A DNA stretch of 45,199 bases from Lachnospiraceae bacterium (GTDB lineage: Bacteria > Bacillota > Clostridia > Lachnospirales > Lachnospiraceae). Of the stretch, positions 32,667-40,544 are shown piece after piece. The position numbers and the translations under genes were made by a program. The stretch covers positions 1 through 45,199 of the forward strand of contig JAFYZH010000018.1 of assembly GCA_017548765.1 (NCBI GenBank), given 5' to 3'. Within the stretch, counting starts at the first letter, position 1. Each line of letters starts with the position of its first letter. A model generated the notes under the pieces. That model had not been told where the DNA came from. It saw only the letters and a program-made list of their open reading frames with translations, and did not search any database.

Positions 32667-33677
32667 ATGATCCGCAAGATGCATTCGACTTTTTTATCGG
32701 CGGATGGAGTACATAAGCTTCATTTGGTGACGTATCTGCCGAACCCGAAGTACTGCCTGTTCCCGGAGGGAATGGAGGAGACGGACGGCGTCCCGCGTGC
32801 CATCCTTCAGATCGCGCACGGTATGACGGAGCACATCGAACGCTACGATGCTTTCGCTAAGTACATGGCGAACCGCGGTATCCTGGTGATCGGGCATGAT
32901 ATGCTGGGTCATGGTATGAGCGTGGAAGACCCCGAAGATCCGGATCAGTACGGCTATTTCGCCCCGAAGGATCCCAACCGGGTCCTGCTCGAGGACATCT
33001 ACCAGCTGATGCAGGACGTGAAGAAACGCTATCCGACCGTCCCGTACGTGCTGATGGGCCACAGTTTCGGCTCCTTTCTGGCGCGCCAGTTCGTGATGGA
33101 CTATCCGGGCATGGCGGACGGCGTCATCGTGATGGGCACGGGCATGCCGCCCCGTCCGGCGGTTCGGTTCATGAAGATCCTTTTAGGCATCCTGGGCCGT
33201 GTGCAGGGCGATCATCACCACAGCAAACTGGTCACGAAGATGATCTTCGGCCCCTATTCGAAAGCATTTCCCGAGGACGAAACGGGCTACGGTTGGCTGA
33301 CGAAAGAAAAAAGCATCGTGGATGCTTACGTTGCTGACCCGCGTTGTGGTTTTGTCTTTACGGTCAATGGATATAAGGCCATGTTTGAAGGCATTGGCCG
33401 CCTGCAGAAGAAACACAATCTGAAAATGATACAAAAGGAACTGCCCATGCTGTTTATTTCGGGTGAGGATGACCCCGTCGGCAGCAAAGGCCGCGGACCG
33501 AAGAAAGTGGTCCGGAAACTGCGGCGCCTGGGCATGAAACATATAACGTTGCGGCTCTTTTTGGGAGACCGCCACGAGGTGCTGAGCGAGCCCGACCGGG
33601 AACTGGTCTACTACTATTTGTACCGCTGGATGAAGCGGGAGAACCTGGTGAGCGAGCTGAAGGCGCAGGAGGATTGA
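32667..33677 (+). CDS. Alpha/beta hydrolase, lysophospholipase/monoacylglycerol-lipase-like
   Basis: A 336-residue cytoplasmic alpha/beta-hydrolase. It has the ILQIAHGMTEHIERYDAFAKYM start characteristic of the serine aminopeptidase S33/lysophospholipase group (oxyanion HGM), DMLGHGMS, the nucleophile elbow GHSFGS (S133), SGEDDPVG supplying the acid, and GDRHEVL supplying the histidine. The triad therefore appears complete. The natural substrate is probably a small ester or lipid but cannot be fixed from sequence. AAAGGAG precedes the ATG. It stops one base before proA, so the two are co-translated. Confidence 0.85.
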   Translation: MIRKMHSTFLSADGVHKLHLVTYLPNPKYCLFPEGMEETDGVPRAILQIAHGMTEHIERYDAFAKYMANRGILVIGHDMLGHGMSVEDPEDPDQYGYFAPKDPNRVLLEDIYQLMQDVKKRYPTVPYVLMGHSFGSFLARQFVMDYPGMADGVIVMGTGMPPRPAVRFMKILLGILGRVQGDHHHSKLVTKMIFGPYSKAFPEDETGYGWLTKEKSIVDAYVADPRCGFVFTVNGYKAMFEGIGRLQKKHNLKMIQKELPMLFISGEDDPVGSKGRGPKKVVRKLRRLGMKHITLRLFLGDRHEVLSEPDRELVYYYLYRWMKRENLVSELKAQED

Positions 33678-33678
33678 T

Positions 33679-34977
33679 ATGAGCACAATGAAAGAAAAAA
33701 CGAGACAGTTGAAACTGGACAGCCCGAAGTTAGCGGCCCTGTCCGAAGACATAAGAAATGCGGCGCTGCTCGCGGTTGCGGACGCGCTGGTGGCAAATAA
33801 AGACGCGATCTTCGCGGCGAACCAGAAGGATCTTAAGAAGGCAGAGGAGGATAATCTCGATATGCCTGTGCGCAAGCGCCTGAAGTTCGACCAGGCGAAG
33901 CTGGATGGTGTAGTGGACGGCATTCGCCAATTGGTGAACCTGCCCGATCCGCTCGGCAAAAACCTGATGGTGCGCGAGCTCGACGAGGGTCTGACCCTGT
34001 ACCGCCAGTCCTGCCCGATCGGCGTCATCGGTGTGATCTTCGAGTCCCGCCCCGATGCCCTGGTGCAGATCGCGACGCTGTGCATCAAGAGCGGCAACTG
34101 CGCGATCCTGAAGGGCGGCAGTGAGGCGATGAATTCGAACGCCATTCTGTTCGAGACGATCTATAATGCCGCAGTCGCAGCCGGACTTCCGAAGGGCTGC
34201 ATGACACTGGCGCAGCAGCGCGAGGAGATCCGCGAGCTGCTGGATTGTTACGAGTCAGTGGACCTGCTCATTCCGAGAGGCTCCAACGCATTCGTACAGT
34301 ACATCATGAATAATACAAAGATACCGGTCATGGGCCACGCCGACGGCATTTGCCACGTATACGTGGATAAGGCTGCTGACCTTCAGAAGGCGATCCGCAT
34401 CGTTGTGGATTCAAAGACACAGTATGTATCGGTGTGCAATGCGACCGAGACACTTCTCGTGCATCGTGACATCCTGAAGGAGTTCATGCCCGCGCTTTCC
34501 GAAGCGCTTCGTAAGAAGAACGTCGAGCTGCGTGCGACGAAAGAAGTCCGCGACGCTTCCGGCGCATTTGCTGACGAGATGCTGGATGCGACCGAGGAGG
34601 ATTTCTCCACCGAGTATCTGGATTACATTTTGTCGATCAAAGAGGTTTCCTCCGTGGAGGAAGCTATCGACCATATCAACCGCTACGGCTCGCATCACAC
34701 CGACGCGATCGTGACGGAGGATGCCCAGACGGCGCAGGAGTTCATGCAGCTCGTGGACTCGGCGGGCGTGTTCTGGAACGCTTCAACGCGTTTCTCGGAT
34801 GGCTACCGCTATGGTTTCGGCGCCGAAGTCGGCATCAGCACCGGCAAACTGCATGCGCGCGGACCTGTCGGCCTCGAAGGACTGGTCACCTACAAATACA
34901 AACTGATCGGTGACGGCCACATCGTCGACGACTATTCGACGGGTGTAAAGCAGTTCCACCACAAGGATCTGATCTAA
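33679..34977 (+). CDS. proA: Glutamate-5-semialdehyde dehydrogenase (gamma-glutamyl phosphate reductase)
   Basis: ProA reduces gamma-glutamyl phosphate to glutamate semialdehyde in proline biosynthesis. The 432-residue protein has PIGVIGVIFESRPDA, LKGGSEAMNSN, LIPRGSNAFVQYI, the catalytic cysteine in SVCNATETLLVH (C253), and the C-terminal STGKLHARGPVGLEGL typical of ProA. It follows the hydrolase by one base with AGGAGG in front. The usual partner proB (glutamate 5-kinase) is not adjacent, nor elsewhere in the window. Confidence 0.96.
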   Translation: MSTMKEKTRQLKLDSPKLAALSEDIRNAALLAVADALVANKDAIFAANQKDLKKAEEDNLDMPVRKRLKFDQAKLDGVVDGIRQLVNLPDPLGKNLMVRELDEGLTLYRQSCPIGVIGVIFESRPDALVQIATLCIKSGNCAILKGGSEAMNSNAILFETIYNAAVAAGLPKGCMTLAQQREEIRELLDCYESVDLLIPRGSNAFVQYIMNNTKIPVMGHADGICHVYVDKAADLQKAIRIVVDSKTQYVSVCNATETLLVHRDILKEFMPALSEALRKKNVELRATKEVRDASGAFADEMLDATEEDFSTEYLDYILSIKEVSSVEEAIDHINRYGSHHTDAIVTEDAQTAQEFMQLVDSAGVFWNASTRFSDGYRYGFGAEVGISTGKLHARGPVGLEGLVTYKYKLIGDGHIVDDYSTGVKQFHHKDLI

Positions 34978-34993
34978 AATAGGATGAGGGAAA

Positions 34994-36073
34994 ATGGATA
35001 AGACCATCGCATTGGTCGTGACGGTACGTAACCAGGAGAAGGAGATCCAGCCGTTTTATGAGTGTGTGCTCCGACAGAAGAGGGCTCCGGAGGAGATCTG
35101 GTTTGCGGATGCCGAGTCGACCGACGAAAGCAGAGAAATCTTGAAGAAACTGGAAGCATCGGATGACCGTGTGCATGTTGTGCGCACGGAGCATGCGAAT
35201 CTTTCGCGTGCCCGCAATCTGGTAATGGAGCGGGTGGGCGCCGATCTTCTGGTATTCCCGAGACTCTCGGATCGCCTGGCGCCCGGTTACCTGCGTGACC
35301 TGGCACATGTGATGGAACGCGACAGCGATTTCGACATGGTCGCTTCCGGTTATGCGGAGATCACGTCCGGCGGAAAGGTGATCTCGACCTGTAAGGATTT
35401 CGGAGGCGTCATCAGCTGGAAGAAGATGCTGGGACACTGTTTTTCGAACCGCGGAATGAAGACCGGCCTGTGGAATAAGATGCTGCGCCGCGACCTGATC
35501 GAGCGTGAGCAGCTCAGCTTCTGCGAGGATCTGGAGGACGGCGGCGATGTTCTGTTCCTGACCTGTTACAGCGCGCACGTGCGTAAAGTGCAGATGCTGC
35601 CGCAGTGCCTTTACGGTCATGTCTACGATCCTCTGGAGATTCGCGAACGGATACGTGAAGAAAAGCGCCACATCAAAGAGCAGGCGCTTCAGATACACAA
35701 ACATTATGAGGCGATCCGGAAGATCCGCAGGGAACTGCGCATCCGGAAGGCCCTCCGGGACTGGGAGGCGATGGCGCGGGTCCATGACGTTTTGAAGAAG
35801 GCAGACGCTCTCCGTGAGATCCCCGCATTTTCCAGTTATAAAGCACGGAAGGCGCGCCGCCTGTTGTGGGCGACGCAGCGCTCGAAAAAAGAATACAAGG
35901 CCGAGCGTAAGGAGGCGATGGCCTGCCTGCACAGCAAGACGATCGCCGTCATGCGCGACCGAAATCTCTCCGGCCTGCACCGCCTGTCCGTCGTAGCGAG
36001 CGGCCTGTCCCCGCGACTGGGACTGTGCTTTGCGAAGATGCGCAAAGGGTGGAAGAACGTAAAGAAATCTTAA
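34994..36073 (+). CDS. Glycosyltransferase family 2 protein
   Basis: The first 220 residues or so show a GT-A fold of family 2: IALVVTVRNQEKEI, EEIWFADAESTDES in place of the usual VDDGSTD, NLSRARNLVMERV, and a VFPRLSDRLAPGYL segment where the DxD motif is expected, here altered to SDR. The C-terminal 140 residues are highly basic and helical (RIREEKRHIKEQALQ... KKEYKAERKEA) and could bind the membrane or a partner. No transmembrane helix is evident. Donor and acceptor are unknown. It lies 16 bases after proA with only a GAGGG upstream of the ATG and is probably in the same transcript. Confidence 0.75.
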   Translation: MDKTIALVVTVRNQEKEIQPFYECVLRQKRAPEEIWFADAESTDESREILKKLEASDDRVHVVRTEHANLSRARNLVMERVGADLLVFPRLSDRLAPGYLRDLAHVMERDSDFDMVASGYAEITSGGKVISTCKDFGGVISWKKMLGHCFSNRGMKTGLWNKMLRRDLIEREQLSFCEDLEDGGDVLFLTCYSAHVRKVQMLPQCLYGHVYDPLEIRERIREEKRHIKEQALQIHKHYEAIRKIRRELRIRKALRDWEAMARVHDVLKKADALREIPAFSSYKARKARRLLWATQRSKKEYKAERKEAMACLHSKTIAVMRDRNLSGLHRLSVVASGLSPRLGLCFAKMRKGWKNVKKS

Positions 36074-36094
36074 GAAGTTTTTAAGGGAATATCA

Positions 36095-36123
36095 TTTATT
36101 TCTTTGGGATAATATGGTATAGT
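36095..36123 (+). promoter_or_regulatory. Possible promoter of the BI-1-like gene
   Basis: Weak TTTATT (36095-36100), 17-bp spacer, good TATAGT (36118-36123), in an AT-rich stretch after the glycosyltransferase. Confidence 0.4.
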
Positions 36124-36178
36124 ATGTGATGTAGAACAAAAATATTCCGGTTACAGACCGATGTAAGAGAGGTAGAAT

Positions 36179-36976
36179 ATGGAAGAGTTCAGAAACAATA
36201 ATCAGAATAATCAAAACAATGAAGAATATGAGCCCTATGATAGCTGGGGCACTATTGAAACTGCTGTGAATGTAGGATCCGCAGCAAAGCCTGCTTTCGG
36301 CACGGCCGGCAGAGGCTATACGGAAGTTTTTTATGGCGAGGGCGTCGAGGATCGCCAGTATCTGCTGACCATCATCGGCTGCCTGTTCTGGGGTTTCTTA
36401 GTAAACCTGCTGATGTGCGTTACTCTGGGTAAGTCTTTAGCCCAGTCCTCAGATGGATCTTTCCTGGCTTTAGTGGTTCCGCTCCAGATCGTCAGCTGTT
36501 TCATGAATGCATTTTCCAAGAAAGCGATCACCAAGTTTATCGCATATAACATGCTGGTCGTTCCGATGGGCCTTGAGATCGCGTTCGTTGTTGGCGTGAT
36601 GACTGCTGTAGGCTTGATGGATGCAGTGCTTATGGCACTCATCGGTACTCTGATCATCGGTGCGGTAATGTTTGCTATGGCATATTTTAAGCCGGAAGTT
36701 TTCCTTTCTCTCGGAAGAACACTTCTTGTAGTTACCATCGCAGCGATCCCCGCAGCACTTCTCATTGCGATCTTCGCTCCGGCAGCTTATATCACGATGG
36801 ATATCGTTTTCACCTTGATCTTTGCTTTGTGGCTTGGATTTGATATCAGCAGAGCTATGGCACAGCCGAAGTCGGTGGCAAATGCGATCACATCTGCATT
36901 TGATGTATACTATGATCTGGCGTACATTTTCCTGCGCCTGCTGCTGCTCATGGCGAAGAATTCTTCGAAAAGATAA
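36179..36976 (+). CDS. Bax inhibitor-1 (BI-1/YccA)-like integral membrane protein
   Basis: A 265-residue protein: an Asn/Gln-rich cytoplasmic N-terminus (NNNQNNQNN) of about 60 residues, then six to seven hydrophobic helices between about 62 and 258, ending with YYDLAYIFLRLLLLMAK. The final aromatic-Asp-x-x-x-(I/L)FLRLL motif and the helix spacing resemble BI-1 family proteins, which form calcium-leak or pH-sensitive channels; the call is by pattern only. AGAGAGGT lies upstream of the ATG. A terminator follows. Confidence 0.6.
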   Translation: MEEFRNNNQNNQNNEEYEPYDSWGTIETAVNVGSAAKPAFGTAGRGYTEVFYGEGVEDRQYLLTIIGCLFWGFLVNLLMCVTLGKSLAQSSDGSFLALVVPLQIVSCFMNAFSKKAITKFIAYNMLVVPMGLEIAFVVGVMTAVGLMDAVLMALIGTLIIGAVMFAMAYFKPEVFLSLGRTLLVVTIAAIPAALLIAIFAPAAYITMDIVFTLIFALWLGFDISRAMAQPKSVANAITSAFDVYYDLAYIFLRLLLLMAKNSSKR

Positions 36977-37008
36977 TGAACTAAGACCGGTTTGACGGTT
37001 GTATACAG

Positions 37009-37042
37009 AAAACGCACCCCCTAAACCGGAGGTGCGTTTTTT
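37009..37042 (+). terminator. Intrinsic terminator after the BI-1-like gene
   Basis: AAAACGCACC (37009-37018) pairs with GGTGCGTTTT (37031-37040) and a T-run follows to 37042. Confidence 0.88.
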
Positions 37043-37065
37043 GCTAAATAGACTTCATGAGAAAA

Positions 37066-37108
37066 GAAAAACCCCCGCGGGTCTGGCTTTATGCCGGGTC
37101 CGCGGGGG
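37066..37108 (-). terminator. Intrinsic terminator of azlCD
   Basis: CCCCCGCGG (37072-37080) pairs perfectly with 37100-37108, with an inner CTGGC/GCCGG stem. On the minus strand it is followed by a TTTTT run at 37071-37067. Confidence 0.88.
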
Positions 37109-37117
37109 CTTTGCGTA

Positions 37118-37426
37118 TTATATAAACAACTGTAGTAAGTATACCACGATGCATGAGAGGGAAGCCACGATGAAGAGGTTTCCTGTCAGCCATGCGGTGA
37201 TGATGCCGACGACCATAGCGACTAGGCCGGGGATGATGTTTCCTTCGACCACGTAGAGGATCGCGGGAAATGTCATGACGGAGAGCGTCACGTAAGGTAC
37301 GTAGAATAAGAACGAACGGATGAACCGGTTCTTTATCGGCTTGCGGATCAACGTCAGCGGCAGGGCACGGATCGCGTAGGTCACGAGCGCGATGACGGTG
37401 ATGTAAAGATAGATATTATGCTTCAT
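37118..37426 (-). CDS. azlD: AzlD family branched-chain amino acid export subunit
   Basis: A 102-residue protein with three to four transmembrane helices (IYLYITVIALVTYAIRALPLTLI; FLFYVPYVTLSVMTFPAIL; PGLVAMVVGIITAWLTGNLFIVASLSCIVVYLLQL). The ALPL motif after helix 1 and the P-Y-V-T-L-S-V-M-T-F-P-A-I-L segment are typical of AzlD. It partners AzlC to export branched-chain amino acids or related compounds. AAGGAGGTGA lies eight bases before the ATG, and its first 11 bases overlap the end of azlC, so the pair is translationally coupled. Confidence 0.9.
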   Translation of the reverse strand: MKHNIYLYITVIALVTYAIRALPLTLIRKPIKNRFIRSFLFYVPYVTLSVMTFPAILYVVEGNIIPGLVAMVVGIITAWLTGNLFIVASLSCIVVYLLQLFI

Positions 37427-38192
37427 CCGCGTCACCTCCTTGTGAGGAGTCTGCTGCGGCAGCTTCGCCCGGCTGTTTCTCATCCGGGATCGGGAAGAAC
37501 CAGGCCGCGAGGGCGGAGATCACAACGGTCAGCAGGATGGTGCGGGTGCCGACGGAGATCTTCGAGATCAGCGGCAGGAGGGAGCAAGCGAGGCTCGCGC
37601 CCATCGAGACGGTGCAGATGCCGATGATAACGCGGCTTTTCTTCGCTGCGGGCACGATGATGGCCAGAAACATGCCGTATAAGCCCACAGAAAGCGCATT
37701 TACGAGGTTTTGGGGCAGCAGGTTACCGAATATAACACCGAGGCCCGTACCGGCCGCCCAGAGCGACAGGGCGACGAGCATCATGCCATAGTAGAACGGC
37801 GGTTCGACCGGCGTCTGCCGCGACATCGACACGCCGAAGAGTTCATCGGTAACACCGAAACTCATGACCAGACGGTGCGGCAGCGTGACACGCTTCGAGA
37901 GCTTCTGGCTCAGCGAGCACGACATCAGGAGGTAGCGCGCATTGGCCACGAGGACCATGAGCGCGATCTCGATGTAGGCCGCCTGTTCCGCGATCAGGGA
38001 AAATGCGACATATTCGCCGGCAGATGCGTTCAGCAGCATGCTCGTGAGCGTGGCCTGAAACGCCGACAGCCCGGCGTTGCGCGCGTGGATGCCCAGGGAG
38101 AACGATACGGCGAAATATCCCAGACCGATCGGGATGCCCAGCCGCATGCCGCGAAACAACTCCGCGCGCGGATCATATTTGGAACTATTCAT
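37416..38192 (-). CDS. azlC: AzlC family branched-chain amino acid export permease
   Basis: A 258-residue membrane protein beginning RAELFRGMRLGIPIGLGYFAVSFSLG. It includes LSAFQATLTSMLLNASAGEYVAF, ALMVLVANARYLLMSCSLSQKL and FGVTDELFGVS, the conserved AzlC blocks, within about seven helices. The last 25 residues form an acidic Gly/Ala-rich tail. ATG 38192 has AAAGG seven bases upstream; the longer frame adds seven residues without a better ribosome binding site. Overlaps azlD by 11 bases. Confidence 0.92.
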   Translation of the reverse strand: MNSSKYDPRAELFRGMRLGIPIGLGYFAVSFSLGIHARNAGLSAFQATLTSMLLNASAGEYVAFSLIAEQAAYIEIALMVLVANARYLLMSCSLSQKLSKRVTLPHRLVMSFGVTDELFGVSMSRQTPVEPPFYYGMMLVALSLWAAGTGLGVIFGNLLPQNLVNALSVGLYGMFLAIIVPAAKKSRVIIGICTVSMGASLACSLLPLISKISVGTRTILLTVVISALAAWFFPIPDEKQPGEAAAADSSQGGDADEA

Positions 38193-38279
38193 GGTAATAC
38201 CTTTCTGAAACATCCCGAGGTGAGCGGCGGGAGGCTTTTTTCCTCCGGCTTACATAAGTTCTGCTCGAAATGTATATGC

Positions 38280-38308
38280 ATTTTATCACAAAAACAGAGG
38301 GGTGGCAA
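38280..38308 (-). promoter_or_regulatory. Promoter of azlCD
   Basis: Minus-strand TTGCCA (38308-38303), 17-bp spacer, TAAAAT (38285-38280). Confidence 0.6.
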
Positions 38309-38311
38309 TAC

Positions 38312-38329
38312 TTGTGAAATACTTGTCAA
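38312..38329 (+). promoter_or_regulatory. Possible Rex operator over the flippase-rex promoter
   Basis: TTGTGAAATACTTGTCAA has the 7-4-7 layout of the Firmicute Rex site TTGTTAA-N4-TTAACAA (from memory) and matches 11 of its 14 defined bases. It overlaps the -35 element of the promoter driving the operon that contains rex. Confidence 0.4.
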
Positions 38330-38351
38330 TTAATGCCGTTTCGGGTATAAT
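38323..38351 (+). promoter_or_regulatory. Promoter of the flippase-rex-nnr unit
   Basis: TTGTCA (38323-38328), 17-bp spacer, perfect TATAAT (38346-38351). The leader to the GTG at 38447 is about 90 bases. Confidence 0.75.
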
Positions 38352-38446
38352 AGAACACGGGATTGATGAGCGCGGATCCGTTCGTAACGAGCGCCGCGCG
38401 GCACAAAAGATCTTAAGAAACCGATAGGATACAAGAGGGCACAGCG

Positions 38447-39889
38447 GTGAAGCAAAAACTGGCGGGCAATTATATGATGTTTACGGCATATCAGTTCTTC
38501 ATACTGTTGGTGCCGCTTATTTCCATGCCCTATGTGGCGCGTGTGCTGGGACCGGAGAGTAACGGAACCTACAGCTTCCTCGAGTCGACCGTGATGTACT
38601 TTACGCTGGCGGCTTCCTGCGGCAGCGCCGTGTACGGCCAGCGCGAGATCGCCTATCTGGATAATAAAGCCGACCGCACCCGCGTCTTCACCGAGATCTT
38701 CCTGATCCGCCTGATCATGACGCTGATCAGTTTCGGCATCTTCTTCTTCGTTTTCGGCCTGCAGGAGAGGTACGGTTCCCTGTATCTGCTCTTTTCGTTC
38801 AACATATTGACCGTGATCTTCGACATATCCTGGTTCTACCAAGGTATGGAAGAATTCACGCGTGTCGTAGTCCAGTGTACGCTCATCCGTCTGGTCGCCC
38901 TGGTGTGTATCTTCCTGTTTGTGAAATCGCCGGACGACCTGCCGATCTACATCCTGTGTCAGAGTATCCCGAACCTCGTCGGCGCGTTTTCACTCTGGCC
39001 CGGCGTGCATCGGAAGATGACGAAGATCTCCTTCAAAAACCTGCAACTGAAGAAGCACATGCTTCCGATCCTGTTGCTCTTCCTCCCGCAGATCTCCTCC
39101 GAGATCTTCGGCATGCTCGATAAGACCATGATCGAGGTCCTGACGCACCAGGCGGAACTGAACGCTTACTATCAATATTCGCAGAAGATCGTAAAGATCA
39201 TTCTGATCGGCATCACATCGCTCGGCATCGTCATGATCCCGTCCATGTCGGCCGCCTTCGCACGAAAGGCCTACGACGAGATCCGCAAACGCATGGAAGA
39301 CATCTTCCGTTTCGCGTTCTTCCTGGGATGCCCGCTGATGTTCGGCCTCCTCTCCGTCGCGGATGTTTTCATCCCGCTGTTCTTCGGGGATAAGTACCTG
39401 CCGGCCATCGAGCTCGCCTGCTTCCTGGCTCCGACCGTCATTCTGGTCAGCTGCAGCAACGTCCTCGGCGTGCAGTACCTTCTGCCTTCCCGCCAGCAAG
39501 GCGTCTTCACCCTGTCGCTGGTTCTGGGCATTATCGTCAACATTGTGGGCAATGCACTTCTGGTCCCGCATTTTGCGGCTCTCGGTACAGTCTATGCGAC
39601 CGTCGCCGCCGAATTTACCGTAACATTGACCCAGTCGATCGCCGTGCGGAAACAACTGCCCATCGGTAAGATGTACCGCTCCGGCGCCGTTTACCTGATA
39701 TCGGGCGCCGCGATGGCCGTCATCACCTACATGGTCGGTTCCCTCATCCCGGGACGCGCCCTCTCCTTCGCGATCCGCGTTGTGATCGCTGTGATCACCT
39801 ACACCATCGCCATGATCCTGGCACACGACCCCATGTTTACACGCATGGTTGACATCATAAAGACAAAAGTACTCAGAAAAGGAAGATAA
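38447..39889 (+). CDS. Polysaccharide flippase (Wzx/MATE-like, MOP superfamily)
   Basis: A 480-residue integral membrane protein with about 12-14 helices. It opens KLAGNYMMFTAYQFFILLVPLISMPYVARVLGPESNGTYSF, the typical start of Wzx/RfbX lipid-linked oligosaccharide flippases, with FYQGMEEF and LFFGDKYLPA later, both common in the family. It probably exports a surface polysaccharide precursor, but no other biosynthesis genes adjoin except the glycosyltransferase at 34994. The start is GTG with AGAGGG seven bases upstream. The stop is one base before rex. Confidence 0.88.
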   Translation: MKQKLAGNYMMFTAYQFFILLVPLISMPYVARVLGPESNGTYSFLESTVMYFTLAASCGSAVYGQREIAYLDNKADRTRVFTEIFLIRLIMTLISFGIFFFVFGLQERYGSLYLLFSFNILTVIFDISWFYQGMEEFTRVVVQCTLIRLVALVCIFLFVKSPDDLPIYILCQSIPNLVGAFSLWPGVHRKMTKISFKNLQLKKHMLPILLLFLPQISSEIFGMLDKTMIEVLTHQAELNAYYQYSQKIVKIILIGITSLGIVMIPSMSAAFARKAYDEIRKRMEDIFRFAFFLGCPLMFGLLSVADVFIPLFFGDKYLPAIELACFLAPTVILVSCSNVLGVQYLLPSRQQGVFTLSLVLGIIVNIVGNALLVPHFAALGTVYATVAAEFTVTLTQSIAVRKQLPIGKMYRSGAVYLISGAAMAVITYMVGSLIPGRALSFAIRVVIAVITYTIAMILAHDPMFTRMVDIIKTKVLRKGR

Positions 39890-39890
39890 G

Positions 39891-40532
39891 ATGGACCGCA
39901 AGAATATTTCCAAGGCAGTCATTCAGCGTCTGCCCCGTTACTATCGTTACCTCGGAGAACTGCTGGAGGAGCAGACCTTGCGTATCTCCTCGCAGGAACT
40001 GTCCGAGCGTATGCACGTGACATCCTCGCAGATCCGTCAGGATTTAAATCAGTTTGGAGGCTTCGGCCAGCAGGGCTACGGCTACAACGTGGAAGTCCTG
40101 TACCACGAGATCGGTAAGATCCTCGGTATCGACCGCAAGCATAATATGATCGTGGTCGGCGCGGGTAACCTGGCGCAGGCCATCGCAAACTATACGAACT
40201 TCGAACGCCGCGGCTTCGTGATCCGCGCGCTGTTCGACCGCGACCCGAAACTCATTGGCCGGACGTTCCGTGATATCCCGGTCTATCCGATGGAGCAGCT
40301 CGAAACGTTCATCCGGGAAAATGACATCCACATGGCTGCGATCTGCATCCCGAAGGGAAGCGCGATCCCGGTGGCGGAGCGCCTCGTATCCTGCGGCGTG
40401 AAGGCGATCTGGAATTTCGCCCACACGGACCTGAACGTGCCCGAGGACGTCGTCGTGGAAAATGTACACCTTTCCGAGAGCCTGATGCGTCTGTCTTACC
40501 GTCTGGCGCAGAGCGATCAGAAAGACCGGTAG
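39891..40532 (+). CDS. rex: Redox-sensing transcriptional repressor Rex
   Basis: Rex senses the NADH/NAD+ ratio and represses fermentation and respiration genes. The 213-residue protein has an N-terminal winged helix (VIQRLPRYYRYL... LSERMHVTSSQIRQDLNQFGGFGQQGYGY), a Rossmann domain with VGAGNLAQAIANY for NADH, and a C-terminal NFAHTDLNVPEDVVVENVHLSESLMRLSY domain-swap helix, all canonical. It starts one base after the flippase. A degenerate Rex-like site overlaps the operon promoter, suggesting autoregulation. Confidence 0.96.
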   Translation: MDRKNISKAVIQRLPRYYRYLGELLEEQTLRISSQELSERMHVTSSQIRQDLNQFGGFGQQGYGYNVEVLYHEIGKILGIDRKHNMIVVGAGNLAQAIANYTNFERRGFVIRALFDRDPKLIGRTFRDIPVYPMEQLETFIRENDIHMAAICIPKGSAIPVAERLVSCGVKAIWNFAHTDLNVPEDVVVENVHLSESLMRLSYRLAQSDQKDR

Positions 40533-40544
40533 AGAAAGGAATGT

